Position numbers and translations under genes: made by a program
Source of the DNA: G963666535 sp963666535
GTDB lineage: Bacteria > Bacillota > Clostridia > Oscillospirales > Oscillospiraceae
Assembly (NCBI GenBank): GCA_963666535.1
Contig: OY762913.1
Location: 62,001-126,000 of the forward strand
DNA: 64,000 bases
Reading direction: 5' to 3'
The notes under the pieces: generated by a model
Seen by the model: the letters and a program-made list of their open reading frames with translations, nothing else
Database searches by the model: none
What the model was told of the DNA's origin: nothing
Shown: positions 37,085 through 45,527 of the stretch, one piece after another
Numbering within the stretch: the first letter of the stretch is position 1
Layout of the letters: every line of letters begins with the position of its first letter

Positions 37085-37318
37085 TCACTTTTTATTTTTT
37101 GGTGGGACCCAGCCAGTCTTATCTCCTTTATAATGGATCGCCCCCATGGGGCAGAGATTCCCACAACCATGACAGCCCTGAATACAGCCTGCCGGAAATA
37201 CTACAACTGGAGTTGGAGCTTTGCTTTTATCATATACACCGTGCTTACATTTTTTTATACACAAACCGCATTTCACGCATTTTTCATAGGTAATTTCCGG
37301 ATACCAAGTCTTTGACAC
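37085..37318 (-). CDS. Small 2x[4Fe-4S] ferredoxin of the ars operon
   Basis: A 77-residue protein. The GTG start at 37318 (giving SKTWYPEITY) is chosen because the paralogous module at 44081 begins with the same MAKTWYPVIDY. Two cluster motifs are seen: CVKCGLCIKKC, and CIQGCHGCGNLCP. A conserved HGVYD follows the first. It presumably passes electrons in the cytosol. Its presence between arsA and arsC hints at electron supply for arsenic redox, but no partner is proven. Confidence 0.8.
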   Translation of the reverse strand: MSKTWYPEITYEKCVKCGLCIKKCKHGVYDKSKAPTPVVVFPAGCIQGCHGCGNLCPMGAIHYKGDKTGWVPPKNKK

Positions 37319-37378
37319 AATAACATCAGACTCCCTTCGGAAACCCAAATTAGATATGTGACCGATTAACTTCTATAC

Positions 37379-39115
37379 TCATAATTCTTTAAGCTTACTA
37401 CCCTTTATTTCATCCGGGCTCCATGAAATCACCGCGAAATTGCCGTTTGAATGGGCATCTACTTTGTTGATCCATTCGATTTCATTGCTTGCTTTAGCGG
37501 ATAGCATTTGATTCGTCGTGCCGGTGCGGTACAGCGAGGAATTCACCACCCGCCATTTTGTGGCAATTTTCGCTCGTTTCAAATCTTCTTCAAGACGCAG
37601 TGCTTCATATACAGGGGTAGCCTCTGCTAGTGTTACGATGATTACCTCGGTTTCAGCGGAATTGCGAAGACGTGGCAGCAATTTTCTCGCTGATTCAGGA
37701 ATATCTCCATTCGAACGCTTTATCTCATGGTTGTAGCTTTGGGTTGACTCAAGCAAAAGAAGTGTATGCCCTGTGGGCGCGGTATCAATCACAACGATTT
37801 GATCCTCCGCCTTTTCAACAATCTCGGCAAAGGCACGGAACACAGCGATCTCCTGCGTGCAAGGGGAGCGCAAGTCTTCCTCAACATAGGCAATATCGTC
37901 TTCGGACATGGTTTCCCTTGCCTTATTAAGCACCTCTTCCTGATATTTTTTTAGTTCGGCATGTTCATCGATATGACTCATGGTAATGCCGCTGCTTTCA
38001 TCAATGACAAATTTGAGATGAGCTGCGGGGTCTGTTGTCGTGAGATGAACCTTTTTTCCTTTTGCGGATAAGCCCAGCGCGATGGCCGCCGCGACAGTGG
38101 TTTTACCCACGCCGCCTTTACCCATTGTGAAGATCACTTTTTTATTCCCATTATACAGATCATCGATAACATCTTTAAGACTCGGGATTGTATGAGCGTT
38201 AACTTTTTCATCACTGACAACACACTGCTCTTTTGTCAGGAGTGCTCTTACATTTTCTATTCCGGTAACATTATATGCTCTGAGCGGTATCATATAGGCG
38301 GTAATTTCCTTCAATCCCGCCGGGATGTCAGAAAGAGCCGCCTGCTGCTTTAGATACAGCCCCTCTGAAATACTATCATCATATGAGATCAGAATACCGT
38401 TAATAATAAGCGTTTGGTTGTTTACACCAATATCGGATAGCTCTTTTGACGCTCTTTCAGCCTCCTTTAATGGAGCCGTTTCAGGCCGGGAAACCAGCAT
38501 CAGGGTTGTAAGTTTTCCGTTTGCTAAAGTAGCCACCGCATCTTTATAAATATCCTTTCTGCTTTCCAGACCGGATAACTGTCCAAGGCAGGAGGCTCCA
38601 TGCGTACTTTCACTGATGAAATTGCTCCACGCCGAGGGGAGCTGGAGCATCCTCAGCGTATGTCCTGTGGGCGCGGTATCAAAAATAATATAATCGTATT
38701 CCGCCTGTGCTTTTTTATCAGTAATGAAATTTGAAAACTCATTAAACGCGGCAATTTCAACCGTGCACGAGCCTGAAAGCTGTTCCTCCATATTGGTTAG
38801 CACAGGATCGGGCAGTTTACCTCGGTACGGGCCGATCACACTCTCGCGATACTCCGCCGCAGCTTGAATCGGGTCGAGATTAGCCACAGTGAGATTCGGC
38901 ACCCCATCAATGATAACGCCCTTATTATTCAAGTCAGTATTGAATACATCCTGCAGGTTCGACGCGGGATCGGTACTTATGAGCAGCACCTTTTTGCCGC
39001 TGTCGGCAAGAGTGACCGCAGTGGCGCAGGCGGCTGAGGTTTTACCCACGCCGCCCTTGCCGGTAAAGAACAAATATTTTGTGAGGTTGATTGCCTGCGG
39101 ATTAAACAGATCCAT
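37379..39115 (-). CDS. arsA: Arsenite-pump ATPase (two-domain ArsA)
   Basis: A 578-residue protein, the usual length. Start at MDLFNPQ with GAAGGAAGG upstream. Two homologous ATPase halves each have a deviant Walker A (FFTGKGGVGKT near residue 20 and IFTMGKGGVGKTT near 320) and the DTAPTGHTLR/L switch. The halves bind arsenite handed over by ArsD and drive efflux with the membrane partner Acr3. It lies 18 bases after arsD. Confidence 0.95.
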   Translation of the reverse strand: MDLFNPQAINLTKYLFFTGKGGVGKTSAACATAVTLADSGKKVLLISTDPASNLQDVFNTDLNNKGVIIDGVPNLTVANLDPIQAAAEYRESVIGPYRGKLPDPVLTNMEEQLSGSCTVEIAAFNEFSNFITDKKAQAEYDYIIFDTAPTGHTLRMLQLPSAWSNFISESTHGASCLGQLSGLESRKDIYKDAVATLANGKLTTLMLVSRPETAPLKEAERASKELSDIGVNNQTLIINGILISYDDSISEGLYLKQQAALSDIPAGLKEITAYMIPLRAYNVTGIENVRALLTKEQCVVSDEKVNAHTIPSLKDVIDDLYNGNKKVIFTMGKGGVGKTTVAAAIALGLSAKGKKVHLTTTDPAAHLKFVIDESSGITMSHIDEHAELKKYQEEVLNKARETMSEDDIAYVEEDLRSPCTQEIAVFRAFAEIVEKAEDQIVVIDTAPTGHTLLLLESTQSYNHEIKRSNGDIPESARKLLPRLRNSAETEVIIVTLAEATPVYEALRLEEDLKRAKIATKWRVVNSSLYRTGTTNQMLSAKASNEIEWINKVDAHSNGNFAVISWSPDEIKGSKLKEL

Positions 39116-39132
39116 CAGATTACCTTCCTTCA

Positions 39133-39531
39133 TTAACAACACTTACCGCCGGAACAGCCGCAGCCGCCTGAATTTTTGGGTGTTACTTTAACCTTGTTTA
39201 CAGGCTGCGGTTTCTCACCCAAATAGCTTCTCGGTACATTCAACATGGAAATAAACTCATCATTAGTGGGGTACCTTTTGGTAATAACCACTTTTCCGTC
39301 AAGCACAATAACAGGAAGTATGTCAACGCCTTTTGAGATAAGCTGATTCACTTCCACATTCTTAATAAACTCCTGCGGGGCGTTTGTCAGGTTATACCGT
39401 TCAACTTCGATGCCATTTTTCTTGAGGCTTGCAAGTACTGTTGATATCCTGAGTAGTTCCGGATCAACACCTACTCCGCAAAGGCCTGTTGAGCAGCACA
39501 TGGCCGGCTCATAGATAATCATTTTTTTCAT
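39133..39531 (-). CDS. arsD: Arsenic metallochaperone ArsD
   Basis: A 132-residue protein with a thioredoxin-like fold. Cys12-Cys13 and Cys18 in EPAMCCSTGLCG form the arsenite site that passes the ion to ArsA. The tail GGCGCSGGKCC holds a second vicinal cysteine set, common in ArsD. A GGAGATG site precedes MKKMIIY. ArsD also weakly represses ars promoters in some bacteria. Confidence 0.95.
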   Translation of the reverse strand: MKKMIIYEPAMCCSTGLCGVGVDPELLRISTVLASLKKNGIEVERYNLTNAPQEFIKNVEVNQLISKGVDILPVIVLDGKVVITKRYPTNDEFISMLNVPRSYLGEKPQPVNKVKVTPKNSGGCGCSGGKCC

Positions 39532-39567
39532 ATGGAGCATCTCCTTATAATTTGTTTAAATTAAAAC

Positions 39568-39669
39568 TTAAGCTAAATCGCTATAGCCACACATGTTATT
39601 AATGCTGTATTTCTTTGTACTGTCATCTGATACCCCATTCATGTTGCTAATGCTAAAATTATTTGTCAT
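39568..39669 (-). CDS. 33-residue smORF with an internal duplicated motif
   Basis: ATG at 39669 with a GGGAGG site eight bases upstream, between acr3 and arsD in the same transcript. The product contains two related blocks about 16 residues apart, FSISNMNGVSD and YSINNMCGYSD, i.e. [FY]SI[SN]NM[NC]G[VY]SD, the second with a single Cys. The duplication in such a short frame, its good ribosome binding site and its operon position argue that it is translated. The function is unknown. A small metal-binding, regulatory or precursor peptide are all open. Confidence 0.6.
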   Translation of the reverse strand: MTNNFSISNMNGVSDDSTKKYSINNMCGYSDLA

Positions 39670-39704
39670 AACAAAAACCTCCCATTTAATTTGGTGATAT
39701 ATTG

Positions 39705-40763
39705 TCACTCAGCTTTAGGCTGGGGAAACCAATGAGTAGTCTTATTCGCAATTTTCACAAGAATCAGCATGACGGGCACCTCGGTCAATACGCCGACGGT
39801 AGTGGCGAGTGCCGCAGGAGAGGTCGTGCCAAACAGTGCAATTGCCACAGCAACCGCAAGCTCGAAGAAGTTGGAAGCACCGATCATACCCGCGGGCGCA
39901 GCAATATCATGGGGTAATTTCAGCCACTTGCAGGGCAGGTATGCGATAAAGAAGATAAGAAATGTCTGAATGGTGAGCGGCAGGGCAATCAAAATAATAT
40001 GCAACGGATTATTAATGATCGTATCACCCTGGAATGCAAACAGAAGTATTAAGGTGAGTAACAGACCAACTGTAGTTACGCCATCAAACTTAGGTAAAAA
40101 CTGTTTCTCGAAGTATTCCAGGCCCCTCTTTTTGGTTACGAATAGCCTTGTCAAAATACCACCCGCCAGCGGAATGACAACAAACAACACAACGGACAAA
40201 ATGAGTGTGTCCCACGGAACGGAAACGTCACTTACACCAAGCAGAAATTTAACGATAGGCACAAAGGCAACCAGAATGATCAGGTCGTTTGTCGCAACCT
40301 GCACGACTGTGTAGGCGGGGTTTCCCTTGGTCAGAAGGCTCCAGACAAATACCATAGCTGTGCAGGGAGCCGCGCCAAGCAGAATAGCTCCGGCGAGATA
40401 TTGCTTTGCCAAATCCGGCGTAATGAAGCCTTTAAATACGACATAAAGGAAAAATGATGCCAAGGCATACATGGTAAAAGGCTTGATCAGCCAGTTTGTA
40501 ATCCAAGTCACGTATAAGCCCTTGGGATTTTTCCCGACATTTTTGATGCTTTGAAAATCCACCTTCATCATCATTGGGTAAATCATGACCCAGATTAAAA
40601 TCGCCACCGGTATTGAAACCTTCGCATACTCAAATTGATTCAGAAAAGTAGGTATTGAGGGTAAAAACCTGCCAATTAAAACACCGACCGCCATGCAAAG
40701 AATTACCCATATGGATAAGTATTTCTTAAAAAAGCCAATTCCTGCGTTTTTTTCTTTACTCAT
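39705..40763 (-). CDS. acr3: Arsenite efflux permease, ACR3 family
   Basis: A 352-residue protein with ten predicted transmembrane helices. The conserved Cys in AAPCTAMVFVWS (helix 4) and the Glu in GVLTEVPVML (helix 9-10) match ACR3 permeases, which extrude arsenite driven by proton motive force or with ArsA. An AGGAG site precedes it, and it starts 7 bases after arsR. Confidence 0.95.
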   Translation of the reverse strand: MSKEKNAGIGFFKKYLSIWVILCMAVGVLIGRFLPSIPTFLNQFEYAKVSIPVAILIWVMIYPMMMKVDFQSIKNVGKNPKGLYVTWITNWLIKPFTMYALASFFLYVVFKGFITPDLAKQYLAGAILLGAAPCTAMVFVWSLLTKGNPAYTVVQVATNDLIILVAFVPIVKFLLGVSDVSVPWDTLILSVVLFVVIPLAGGILTRLFVTKKRGLEYFEKQFLPKFDGVTTVGLLLTLILLFAFQGDTIINNPLHIILIALPLTIQTFLIFFIAYLPCKWLKLPHDIAAPAGMIGASNFFELAVAVAIALFGTTSPAALATTVGVLTEVPVMLILVKIANKTTHWFPQPKAE

Positions 40764-40769
40764 TGCAAA

Positions 40770-41105
40770 TCACTCCTTATTGCATAAATCTGATTGTTTG
40801 CATTTTTCTCTTTTCCTGTTGTCGGACTCGTACGTTGAAAGAGATTTAAGCTTCTCTGTCAAATAATTTACAAGCTCCCGGTTTTCATTACAAAAGTCTT
40901 CATTCAGTTTGTAGTATGCCCATTGCGCCTGTTTACTGCTTGTTAGTATTCCGGCGTTTTTCAACGCGGTTAAATGTCTTGAAGCATTCGACTGTGTCAG
41001 GCCAAGGCAATCCTCAATTTCACAAACACACATTTCTCCCTTTAAGATCAACGATAGTATTCGAAGTCTTGTTTCATCTGATAACGCTTTGAAAACATCG
41101 GTCAT
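40770..41105 (-). CDS. arsR: ArsR-family repressor of the ars operon
   Basis: A 111-residue winged-helix repressor. The DNA-binding helix is LTQSNASRHLTALKNAGIL, and the metalloid site lies in EMCVCEIEDCLG (CVC motif), where arsenite binding releases DNA. A second group of cysteines lies at the C-terminus (KREKCKQSDLC). It is the first gene of the operon, and an imperfect 20-base palindrome lies 29 bases upstream. Confidence 0.93.
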   Translation of the reverse strand: MTDVFKALSDETRLRILSLILKGEMCVCEIEDCLGLTQSNASRHLTALKNAGILTSSKQAQWAYYKLNEDFCNENRELVNYLTEKLKSLSTYESDNRKREKCKQSDLCNKE

Positions 41106-41133
41106 TTTGATTCATCTCCCCCCTTACATTACT

Positions 41134-41153
41134 ATATGCGCATGTACTCATAT
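41134..41153 (-). promoter_or_regulatory. Operator-like palindrome upstream of arsR
   Basis: ATATGCGCATGTACTCATAT pairs at 7 of 10 positions across its centre, with ATATG / CATAT outer arms. ArsR-family proteins bind such sites. Confidence 0.5.
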
Positions 41154-41165
41154 TGTATGCCATAT

Positions 41166-41191
41166 AAAAACCATTTGTTACAATGGTTTTT
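41166..41191. terminator. Terminator between the two metalloid operons
   Basis: Stem AAAAACCATT / AATGGTTTTT with a 6-base loop, just after the broken C_GCAxxG gene and before the arsR promoter. Confidence 0.75.
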
Positions 41192-41211
41192 ATAATAAAA
41201 CTATATTTAAT

Positions 41212-41684
41212 TCACTTCACATTGTCATATTCAGAGGAAATTTCCGCTAATAACTTTATGACATCACTCACATATTTACAGCACTTTATTTTAAAGACGT
41301 CAGTTTGTCTTGCAGAAGCTAATTGAGTGTCATCACTTAAGTCATATTGAATTAAATCGCTGCAGTTGGTTGATCCGTTAAGCGCATTAAATTTGCTTAT
41401 AAATCTTTTACAATTAAGTAATTCCGGTCCTTGGATTGTTTATCTTCCACGTTGTCCTGTCCGTATTTCAAACCCAAAACCAAAAGTGCACCGGATACGG
41501 CTCCGCATACTTGACCAGTGTGTCCCATCCCACCGCCCAAAGGAGTAGCTAACTTTAAACCGAGTTTTTTATCAATTCCATAATCTTCACAATATGTTGT
41601 AAATACCGCTTGGGAGCAACTGTACCCATTTGAAAAACATTCAACTGCGTAATCGGTTTTGTCCACTTTTGCTACCTTCTTCAT
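41212..41684 (-). pseudogene. C_GCAxxG_C_C family redox protein, frameshifted
   Basis: The N-terminal half has the family's cysteines (ECFSNGYSCSQAV), GGGMGHTGQVCGAVSGALLVLG and a late KYG. The frame then ends at 41397 (VKDL stop). One base later the correct continuation (RFISKFNALNGSTNCSDLI ... KCCKYVSDVIKLLAEI) runs to a stop at 41212. A -1 slip in an A-run (GTAAAAG, about 41404-41410) explains it; one extra A restores a protein of about 157 residues. Family members are presumed thiol-redox proteins with conserved cysteines. The lesion may be real decay, assembly error or, less likely, slippage. Confidence 0.75.
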
Positions 41685-41700
41685 TCACATGTTTAAATAA

Positions 41701-42054
41701 TTAATTTCTTACTTTCTGCAGGATTTTTACAACCTCTTCTGTTTTCAGCACCTTGCCATAAGACACGACCTTGCCGTCCACAACGAGTGCGGGGGTAGTC
41801 ATCACGCCATAGGCTGCGATCTGTGAAAAATCAGTCACATGATCAATCGTGGTATCCATTCCAAGTTGTTTCAATGCTGCTTTTGTTGCTGCTTCAAGCT
41901 GATTGCATTTCGCACAGCCGCTGCCCAGCACCTTTACTCCTGCTCCCTCGGTTTTTGCACTTTCTGCGTTTGCCATGCTTTCCGCATCACAATTGCCGCC
42001 GCAGCAGCATGAAGAAGTCTCAACTTTTTTGTTTTTATTACCAAACAATGCCAT
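41701..42054 (-). CDS. Small CxxC thioredoxin-like redox protein
   Basis: A 117-residue protein (GGAGATA site, start MALFGNK). A cysteine-rich head (SSCCCGGNCDAE) precedes a thioredoxin-fold core (about 45-117) with the active site GSGCAKCNQLEA and the cis-Pro region MTTPALVVDGKV. It belongs to the TM0996/MTH895 'redox-active disulfide protein 2' type. It may carry electrons for arsenate reduction or for the permease system. It follows ccdA by 25 bases. Confidence 0.88.
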   Translation of the reverse strand: MALFGNKNKKVETSSCCCGGNCDAESMANAESAKTEGAGVKVLGSGCAKCNQLEAATKAALKQLGMDTTIDHVTDFSQIAAYGVMTTPALVVDGKVVSYGKVLKTEEVVKILQKVRN

Positions 42055-42079
42055 AACAAATATCTCCTTATCAGAATTA

Positions 42080-42769
42080 TTAGAATCCAAGATAAAACAT
42101 ATAAAAGCCTATAACCAGTATAAGCGCGCCCATAACGATTTTCAAGACAGTACTTGCTTTGCCGTATTTTTCGCTGGAAGAAAGCTTCTGTACAAAGCCT
42201 ATCGATGTTCCGGCGACAATAGCGAGAATACCGTGTCCGATTGAATACAGTAACAATAGCAGTATGCCCCAAAGAATACTTCCTTTTCCGGCGACAATAG
42301 CCAGAAGCGCGATGAGCACAGGCGTCGAGCACGGAGAGGAGAAGATGCCCCCGAGGATACCTGCAACAAACGCTCCGATAAATCCCTTCTTTGTATTCTT
42401 TGAAATAAGATAGCTCGATGGAATTATTTCAAAGATGCCCCAAGTCTGCAAGGCCATCAGGATCATGAGGACGCCCAGAATCATGTACCACCACGAGGCC
42501 GACGTGCCCATTAGTCTCCCGGCAATTGAAGCAATAACCCCTAATGTCGTAAAGGTAACCGCGGCTCCTGCCGCGAAGGTAATCGAAAGCCAAAACGCCC
42601 TTTTCGTATCCCTCTGGCCTGTACCGCCAACATAGCCGATGACCAAAGGAATACTGGAAAGAGAGCAGGGCGTAAAAGACGTAAGTACACCGGCCAAAAG
42701 CGCAAGCAAAGGCGCAAGCCAACCACTCTTCGTGATAAGCTCAGATAAGCTCTCTAGTATTGCAGTCAC
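42080..42769 (-). CDS. ccdA: CcdA/DsbD-type thiol-disulfide membrane protein
   Basis: A 229-residue, six-helix membrane protein. Two conserved Cys in GVLTSFTPCSLSS and GIFSSPCSTPVLIALLAIV form the electron-carrying pair of the CcdA/DsbD channel, which moves reducing equivalents from cytosolic thioredoxin across the membrane. The GTG start overlaps the stop of the upstream thioredoxin gene by four bases, so the two are co-translated. No cytochrome c biogenesis genes are seen, so the relay probably serves the membrane thioredoxin next door. Confidence 0.88.
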   Translation of the reverse strand: MTAILESLSELITKSGWLAPLLALLAGVLTSFTPCSLSSIPLVIGYVGGTGQRDTKRAFWLSITFAAGAAVTFTTLGVIASIAGRLMGTSASWWYMILGVLMILMALQTWGIFEIIPSSYLISKNTKKGFIGAFVAGILGGIFSSPCSTPVLIALLAIVAGKGSILWGILLLLLYSIGHGILAIVAGTSIGFVQKLSSSEKYGKASTVLKIVMGALILVIGFYMFYLGF

Positions 42770-43320
42770 TCGGTCACCCCCATATCCGCAAGGATAGCCC
42801 GCATCTGGTCTTCGGTCAGACCGCCCTGATGCACGGTGAAAACATGCTCACCGGTATCATTAGAACTATACATAGTAAACTCAACTTCTATATCCTCGCT
42901 TGGCACATAGGGAGTTCCATCGGCGTTGATAAACACCTGGGTCGGAATGACCTGAATTGGAAAACCGTCCGCCGCTTCCGCATGCTTCCAAACATCAACA
43001 AATTTAACGATAGCTTTGCCCTGCATCTCGGCATTCATGGTTTGAAGAACCGGAGCCATTTCCTTGCAGGGAATGCAGGAGTCCGAGCCGAAGTCAATGA
43101 TGATCGGCAGGCCGTAAGCGGTCAGAGTCTCCAAGTCAACAGAGGTCGTTTCCAGGACAAAATCCTCTTCATTTTCCGCAGTGACGAGATTATTGTCAAT
43201 AGCCGTGGGAGTGGGATGCGTTTTTACTACCCATATGACAGTCATAGCTATGCCGATCAATACTGCAACTAGTATTCTAACTAATAGCTTTTTCTTATCT
43301 ATTTTTTTCTTGTTGTCCAT
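42766..43320 (-). CDS. Membrane-anchored thioredoxin-like protein
   Basis: A 184-residue protein. A basic start and one hydrophobic anchor (about 13-32: LLVRILVAVLIGIAMTVIWVV) place the domain outside the membrane. The thioredoxin fold holds DFGSDSCIPCKEMAPVLQ (CxxC) and the cis-Pro VIPTQVFINADG. Its ATG overlaps the stop of the ferredoxin-DUF2703 gene (TAATG). CcdA probably keeps it reduced. Confidence 0.88.
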   Translation of the reverse strand: MDNKKKIDKKKLLVRILVAVLIGIAMTVIWVVKTHPTPTAIDNNLVTAENEEDFVLETTSVDLETLTAYGLPIIIDFGSDSCIPCKEMAPVLQTMNAEMQGKAIVKFVDVWKHAEAADGFPIQVIPTQVFINADGTPYVPSEDIEVEFTMYSSNDTGEHVFTVHQGGLTEDQMRAILADMGVTE

Positions 43321-44081
43321 TAGCAGCAATTACCTCCGCACGAGCATTTTTTATTTGTCTTTCCCTCAAAAAAATCCTTTAGGTTTTCTGGCAGCTCATA
43401 TCCACTGCAGGAACAGCCGGCTTCAGCCTGCCCAAACACGGTTTGAAGGATGGCTTCGGCAAGCATTTCTTTTGGCGGCACCTCATAGCTTTCCCCGTTA
43501 TATTCAAACACCCGGCAGTCCACATCGGTTCCGCTGATATCACTGCAGCAGCCGCAGCTGTTCTCCGCGACGGATTGGCAGATATCCTGCCCGTTCACAC
43601 GAATTGTCGGAGAAGAGAGGAACTGATACTGCTCTGCAATTTCCGCCGTTCCCATTTCGACTTTCTTATATTGAACCTCGAAACCCGCAAGCTGCAAGGC
43701 TGGGGTAAGCGTCAGCATCACCTCATCAAGAACGTTGTCCGTCCCAATGCAGCGGTCACAGGTCTGAAGATCAAGATAGAGATACTCAACAATAATCCTC
43801 TTTTCAGCGGCCGCGTCACATCCGCAGGAGCAACAGGATTCTTCCACTGTTTGTTCCCCGTTCGGCGGTGTCCAGCCGGTGTCCTCGCCTACATAGGTGA
43901 TCGCTCCGACCGGGCAGCGGTTGCCGCAGCCGTGGCAGTGATCAACACATGCTTCGGGATTTTTTACAATAGGTGAAGGTGCCTTTGCTGTGTCATAGAC
44001 TTGATGGGGACACTTTGCGACACAGGTGCCGCACTCCACACAGGTTAGATAATCAATAACTGGATACCAGGTCTTTGCCAT
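43320..44081 (-). CDS. Ferredoxin fused to DUF2703 domain
   Basis: A 253-residue fusion. Residues 1-65 are a two-cluster ferredoxin module (CVECGTCVAKC ... CVDHCHGCGNRCP) closely matching the small ferredoxin of the ars operon, including the KTWYPVIDY start and VYDTAKAPSP. A Cys-rich linker (SCCSCGCD) leads to a DUF2703-like alpha/beta domain (VEYLYLDLQTCDRCIGTDN ... FLSSPTIRVNG) with further cysteines (CGCC). The C-terminus ends KCSCGGNCC. GGAGG site before ATG. It looks like an electron-transfer plus thiol/metalloid-binding protein; the exact reaction is unknown. Confidence 0.82.
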   Translation of the reverse strand: MAKTWYPVIDYLTCVECGTCVAKCPHQVYDTAKAPSPIVKNPEACVDHCHGCGNRCPVGAITYVGEDTGWTPPNGEQTVEESCCSCGCDAAAEKRIIVEYLYLDLQTCDRCIGTDNVLDEVMLTLTPALQLAGFEVQYKKVEMGTAEIAEQYQFLSSPTIRVNGQDICQSVAENSCGCCSDISGTDVDCRVFEYNGESYEVPPKEMLAEAILQTVFGQAEAGCSCSGYELPENLKDFFEGKTNKKCSCGGNCC

Positions 44082-44094
44082 AATTTTCTTCCTC

Positions 44095-45108
44095 CTATAC
44101 TATTAGCGCCTGAAACGCGTTGAATAAATAACCGACAACAATGATTCCAGTCGTACATATTGCAATGAAAATAGCCAAAAGCTTTGGTTTGACCGCCTTG
44201 CGCAGCATGATCATGGAAGGCAGGGACAGGGTTGTTACCGCCATCATGAAGGATAGTACGGTTCCAAGCTGAGCGCCCTTATAGAACAAAGCTTCCGCAA
44301 TCGGTATGGTCCCAAAGATATCGGCATACATCGGAACGCCGATGAGCGTAGCCAAGATTACTCCAAAGGGGTTTTTGCTGCCGAGTACCGTTGCCACCCA
44401 TTCCTCCGGAATCCAGTTATGAATGACCGCGCCGATTCCCACGCCGATGAGGATATACAGAATCACCTTTTTGAAGGTTGAAAGCATTTGCTCTTTCGCA
44501 TAAATAACGCGGTCTTTTTTTGTCAGATCGGGAGATTCTATATCCACGCTGCCGGCTGTGAGGATAAAGCTTTCCACATATTTTTCCATGCCCATTTTCT
44601 CAATCAGAGAGCCGCCGATAATGGCTATGATCAGACCGACAACAACATAGATAACTGCGACTTTCGCGCCGAATATACTCATCAGTAGGAGCAGAGAGCC
44701 CAGATCCACCATGGGGGAAGAGATCAAAAATGAGAACGTAACGCCGACCGGCAGTCCGGCGGAGGAGAAGCCGATAAACAGAGGGATGGACGAGCAGGAG
44801 CAAAAAGGGGTGACCGTGCCGAGCAAAGCCGCCACACTATTCGCTCCGATCCCATGAAAACGGCCAAGAATTCTCTTGCTGCGTTCCGGAGGGAAGTAGC
44901 TCTGAATATAGCTGATGAGAAAGATCAGGAAACACAGTAATATCGTAATTTTAATAACGTCATAAGCAAAAAACTGAATGCTTCCGACCCAACGGTTGTT
45001 TAGGTCCAGGCCCAAGGCAGATAAACCGCTTCCAATGACGCTGTTCAGCCACTTCATTGCAAGCACTTGATTTTGGAAGAAATCCCAGCCTGCTTTTAAA
45101 ATTTGCAT
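44095..45108 (-). CDS. ArsP-type permease (DUF318)
   Basis: A 337-residue permease with about eight to nine transmembrane helices in two similar halves. The cysteine motif TPFCSCSSIPLF is typical of the two-membrane-permease group that includes ArsP, which exports trivalent organoarsenicals. The C-half has a similar GVPMYADIFG segment. It is the first gene after its own operator (45147-45162) and is preceded by a GTGAGG site. Substrate (organoarsenic, arsenite or another soft metal) is inference. Confidence 0.85.
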   Translation of the reverse strand: MQILKAGWDFFQNQVLAMKWLNSVIGSGLSALGLDLNNRWVGSIQFFAYDVIKITILLCFLIFLISYIQSYFPPERSKRILGRFHGIGANSVAALLGTVTPFCSCSSIPLFIGFSSAGLPVGVTFSFLISSPMVDLGSLLLLMSIFGAKVAVIYVVVGLIIAIIGGSLIEKMGMEKYVESFILTAGSVDIESPDLTKKDRVIYAKEQMLSTFKKVILYILIGVGIGAVIHNWIPEEWVATVLGSKNPFGVILATLIGVPMYADIFGTIPIAEALFYKGAQLGTVLSFMMAVTTLSLPSMIMLRKAVKPKLLAIFIAICTTGIIVVGYLFNAFQALIV

Positions 45109-45146
45109 GCTATATGAAACCTCACTTTCTAATGCAGGACAATCAT

Positions 45147-45162
45147 ATCAAATAATTTCGAT
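45147..45162 (-). promoter_or_regulatory. Operator-like palindrome before the permease operon
   Basis: ATCAAATAATTTCGAT shares the ATCnAA...TTnGAT pattern with the site before the second arsR. It is the likely second site of that repressor. Confidence 0.5.
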
Positions 45163-45175
45163 TTATTGTGCCCGT

Positions 45176-45202
45176 AAAAAGCCATCGTCACGATGGCTTT
45201 TA
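45176..45202 (-). terminator. Terminator right after the second arsR
   Basis: Stem AAAAGCCATCG / CGATGGCTTTT with a 3-base loop, overlapping the arsR stop codon and followed by TTTT on the minus strand. It should limit readthrough into the permease operon. Confidence 0.8.
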
Positions 45203-45514
45203 TTTTTTGCAGCAATTGTATTCTTCCATTACTGAGTTTGGCGTTGTCAGATCCTTCAGTAGGCTGCCAGCGTAGGCACTGCCTTTTTCGCTGATTTTAT
45301 AGTGCGTCCATTTGCCTTCCTGCCGACTTTCCACAACGCCTGACTCGACCAGTATCTTCATGTGGTAGGAAAGCCCTGACTGTCCGATGTCCAATTGCTC
45401 CAGCAAAACGCACGCGCACTTTTCACCACCGCGTAGTAACTCAAGTATCCGCAAACGCTTTTCGTCGCAAAACGCCTTAAACACTTTTGCGTGCTCTTCG
45501 TATATAGTTTCCAA
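45200..45514 (-). CDS. arsR: Second ArsR-family repressor
   Basis: A 104-residue winged-helix repressor. The TTG at 45514 (ETIYEEHAKVF) fits the GAGGTG site; a GTG nine bases upstream overlaps it. The recognition helix is IGQSGLSYHMKILVESGVV. The Cys pair KCACVLLEQL near residue 33 is the likely metalloid site, and a second pair (CCKK) ends the protein. It lies under an inverted repeat (45528-45545), and a terminator follows. Confidence 0.9.
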   Translation of the reverse strand: METIYEEHAKVFKAFCDEKRLRILELLRGGEKCACVLLEQLDIGQSGLSYHMKILVESGVVESRQEGKWTHYKISEKGSAYAGSLLKDLTTPNSVMEEYNCCKK

Positions 45515-45527
45515 ACTAATCACCTCG

